From Lasioglossum baleicum (lineage: Eukaryota; Arthropoda; Insecta; Hymenoptera; Halictidae): DNA of 64,000 bases. The notes under the pieces were generated by a model. The model saw nothing but the letters and a program-made list of their open reading frames with translations, made no database searches and was not told the DNA's origin. The position numbers were made by a program, and so were the translations under genes. Within the stretch, counting starts at the first letter, position 1, and each line of letters starts with the position of its first letter. Shown one piece after another: positions 63,634 to 64,000 of this stretch. The stretch is taken from positions 1,736,001 through 1,800,000 of the forward strand of contig NW_027469086.1 in the NCBI RefSeq assembly GCF_051020765.1, written 5' to 3'.

Positions 63634-64000
63634 ACTCGACTACCCTGCGGGATGCATCCTCTCGCACGTGTTTTTGCTCGACTAGCCATGCGCATCCCAA
63701 AAAACCTGCGCACGCGCATCCCACAAAACCTGCGCATGCGCATCCCACAAAACCTCGCACGTGTTTTTACTCGTCTAGCCTGCGGGATGCATCCTCTCGC
63801 ACGTGTTTTTACTCGACTTGCCTGCGGGATGCATCCTCTCGCACGTGTTTTTGCTCGACTAGCCTGCGGGATGCATCCTCTCGCACGTGTTTTTACTCGA
63901 CTACCCTGCGGGATGCATCCTCTCGCACGTGTTTTTGCTCGACTAGCCATGCGCATCCCAAAAAACCTGCGCATGCGCATCCCACAAAACCTGCGCATGC

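Larger units (their letters stand above)
15152..64000. repeat. Composite 42-bp/24-bp satellite array, right part
   Basis: This is the same satellite and the same orientation as 1-13205, continuing after the inserted element. The first A unit resumes with CGGGATGCATCC at 15152, exactly where the left array stopped. A and B blocks alternate to the end of the window without another non-satellite insertion. B blocks hold from one unit (33859) to eight units (52386-52570 and 53228-53413). A blocks vary in length and carry ordered variants. Rare local novelties include a frame-changing extra T at about 18939, a missing T at about 52750, and a fused B/A junction GCGCACGTG at about 53118. CpG is retained in most units despite scattered CpG-to-TpG or CpA changes. 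No genes or RNA genes were seen. Function is unknown; heterochromatic, centromere-proximal or sex/B-chromosome satellite are all possible. Confidence 0.98.

Noticed and set aside
1..64000. Telomeric or rDNA spacer repeat
   Set aside because: The units do not resemble known telomere hexamers or pentamers, and no rRNA sequence adjoins.
1..64000. CENP-B box
   Set aside because: I found no match to the TTCG...A..CGGGA pattern in either unit, so a centromere role cannot be argued from that motif.

Overview
This window is almost entirely satellite DNA from a eukaryotic genome. No ordinary gene cluster is present. About 62 kb (1-13205 and 15152-64000) is one composite tandem array built from two interspersed short units: a 42-bp unit (called A here; example 378-419) and a 24-bp unit (called B; example 79-102). 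Blocks of A alternate with blocks of B through nearly invariant junctions. Both unit lengths, and the 45-bp pair of junction partials, are multiples of three, so very long open frames run on both strands. I treat all of these as artefacts of repeat structure, not proteins. The array runs off both ends of the window and is all in one orientation.

The array has clear higher-order structure. Long blocks are re-copied with their private mutations: tandem duplications of about 3.8 kb (2.6-10.2 kb), 740 bp (17.4-18.9 kb), 822 bp (20.3-21.9 kb), about 5.5 kb (22.1-32.1 kb), about 8.6-9.2 kb (33.3-51.0 kb), 1.23 kb (55.4-57.8 kb) and 1.23 kb (61.2-63.6 kb). This fits recent unequal exchange or conversion.

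The one non-satellite region is a 1,946-bp island at 13206-15151. It begins TGTTACGTC, ends GACGTGACA, and is flanked by a 4-bp duplication (CGGG) that rebuilds a perfect A unit when the island is removed. It is a clean retroviral-integrase-type insertion, best read as a solo LTR or short non-autonomous LTR element. It carries a heat-shock-element-like GAA/TTC ladder, five copies of a TCAGC motif spaced about 50 bp, an initiator-like site, two copies of an 87-bp repeat with an identical 37-bp core, and one unrecognised 172-codon ORF (14324-14842).

The most interesting signal is in the satellite itself. Every complete B unit contains the perfect 12-bp palindrome TGCGCATGCGCA, which is the consensus site of NRF1 (Drosophila homologue Erect wing). 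Nearly every A unit contains a CACGTG E-box and the 10-bp palindrome GGATGCATCC. The array could therefore present many hundreds of transcription-factor sites.

Organism: eukaryote, from the satellite, the LTR-like insertion and the absence of any dense gene layout. An animal, perhaps an insect, is my guess, but nothing in the window proves it.
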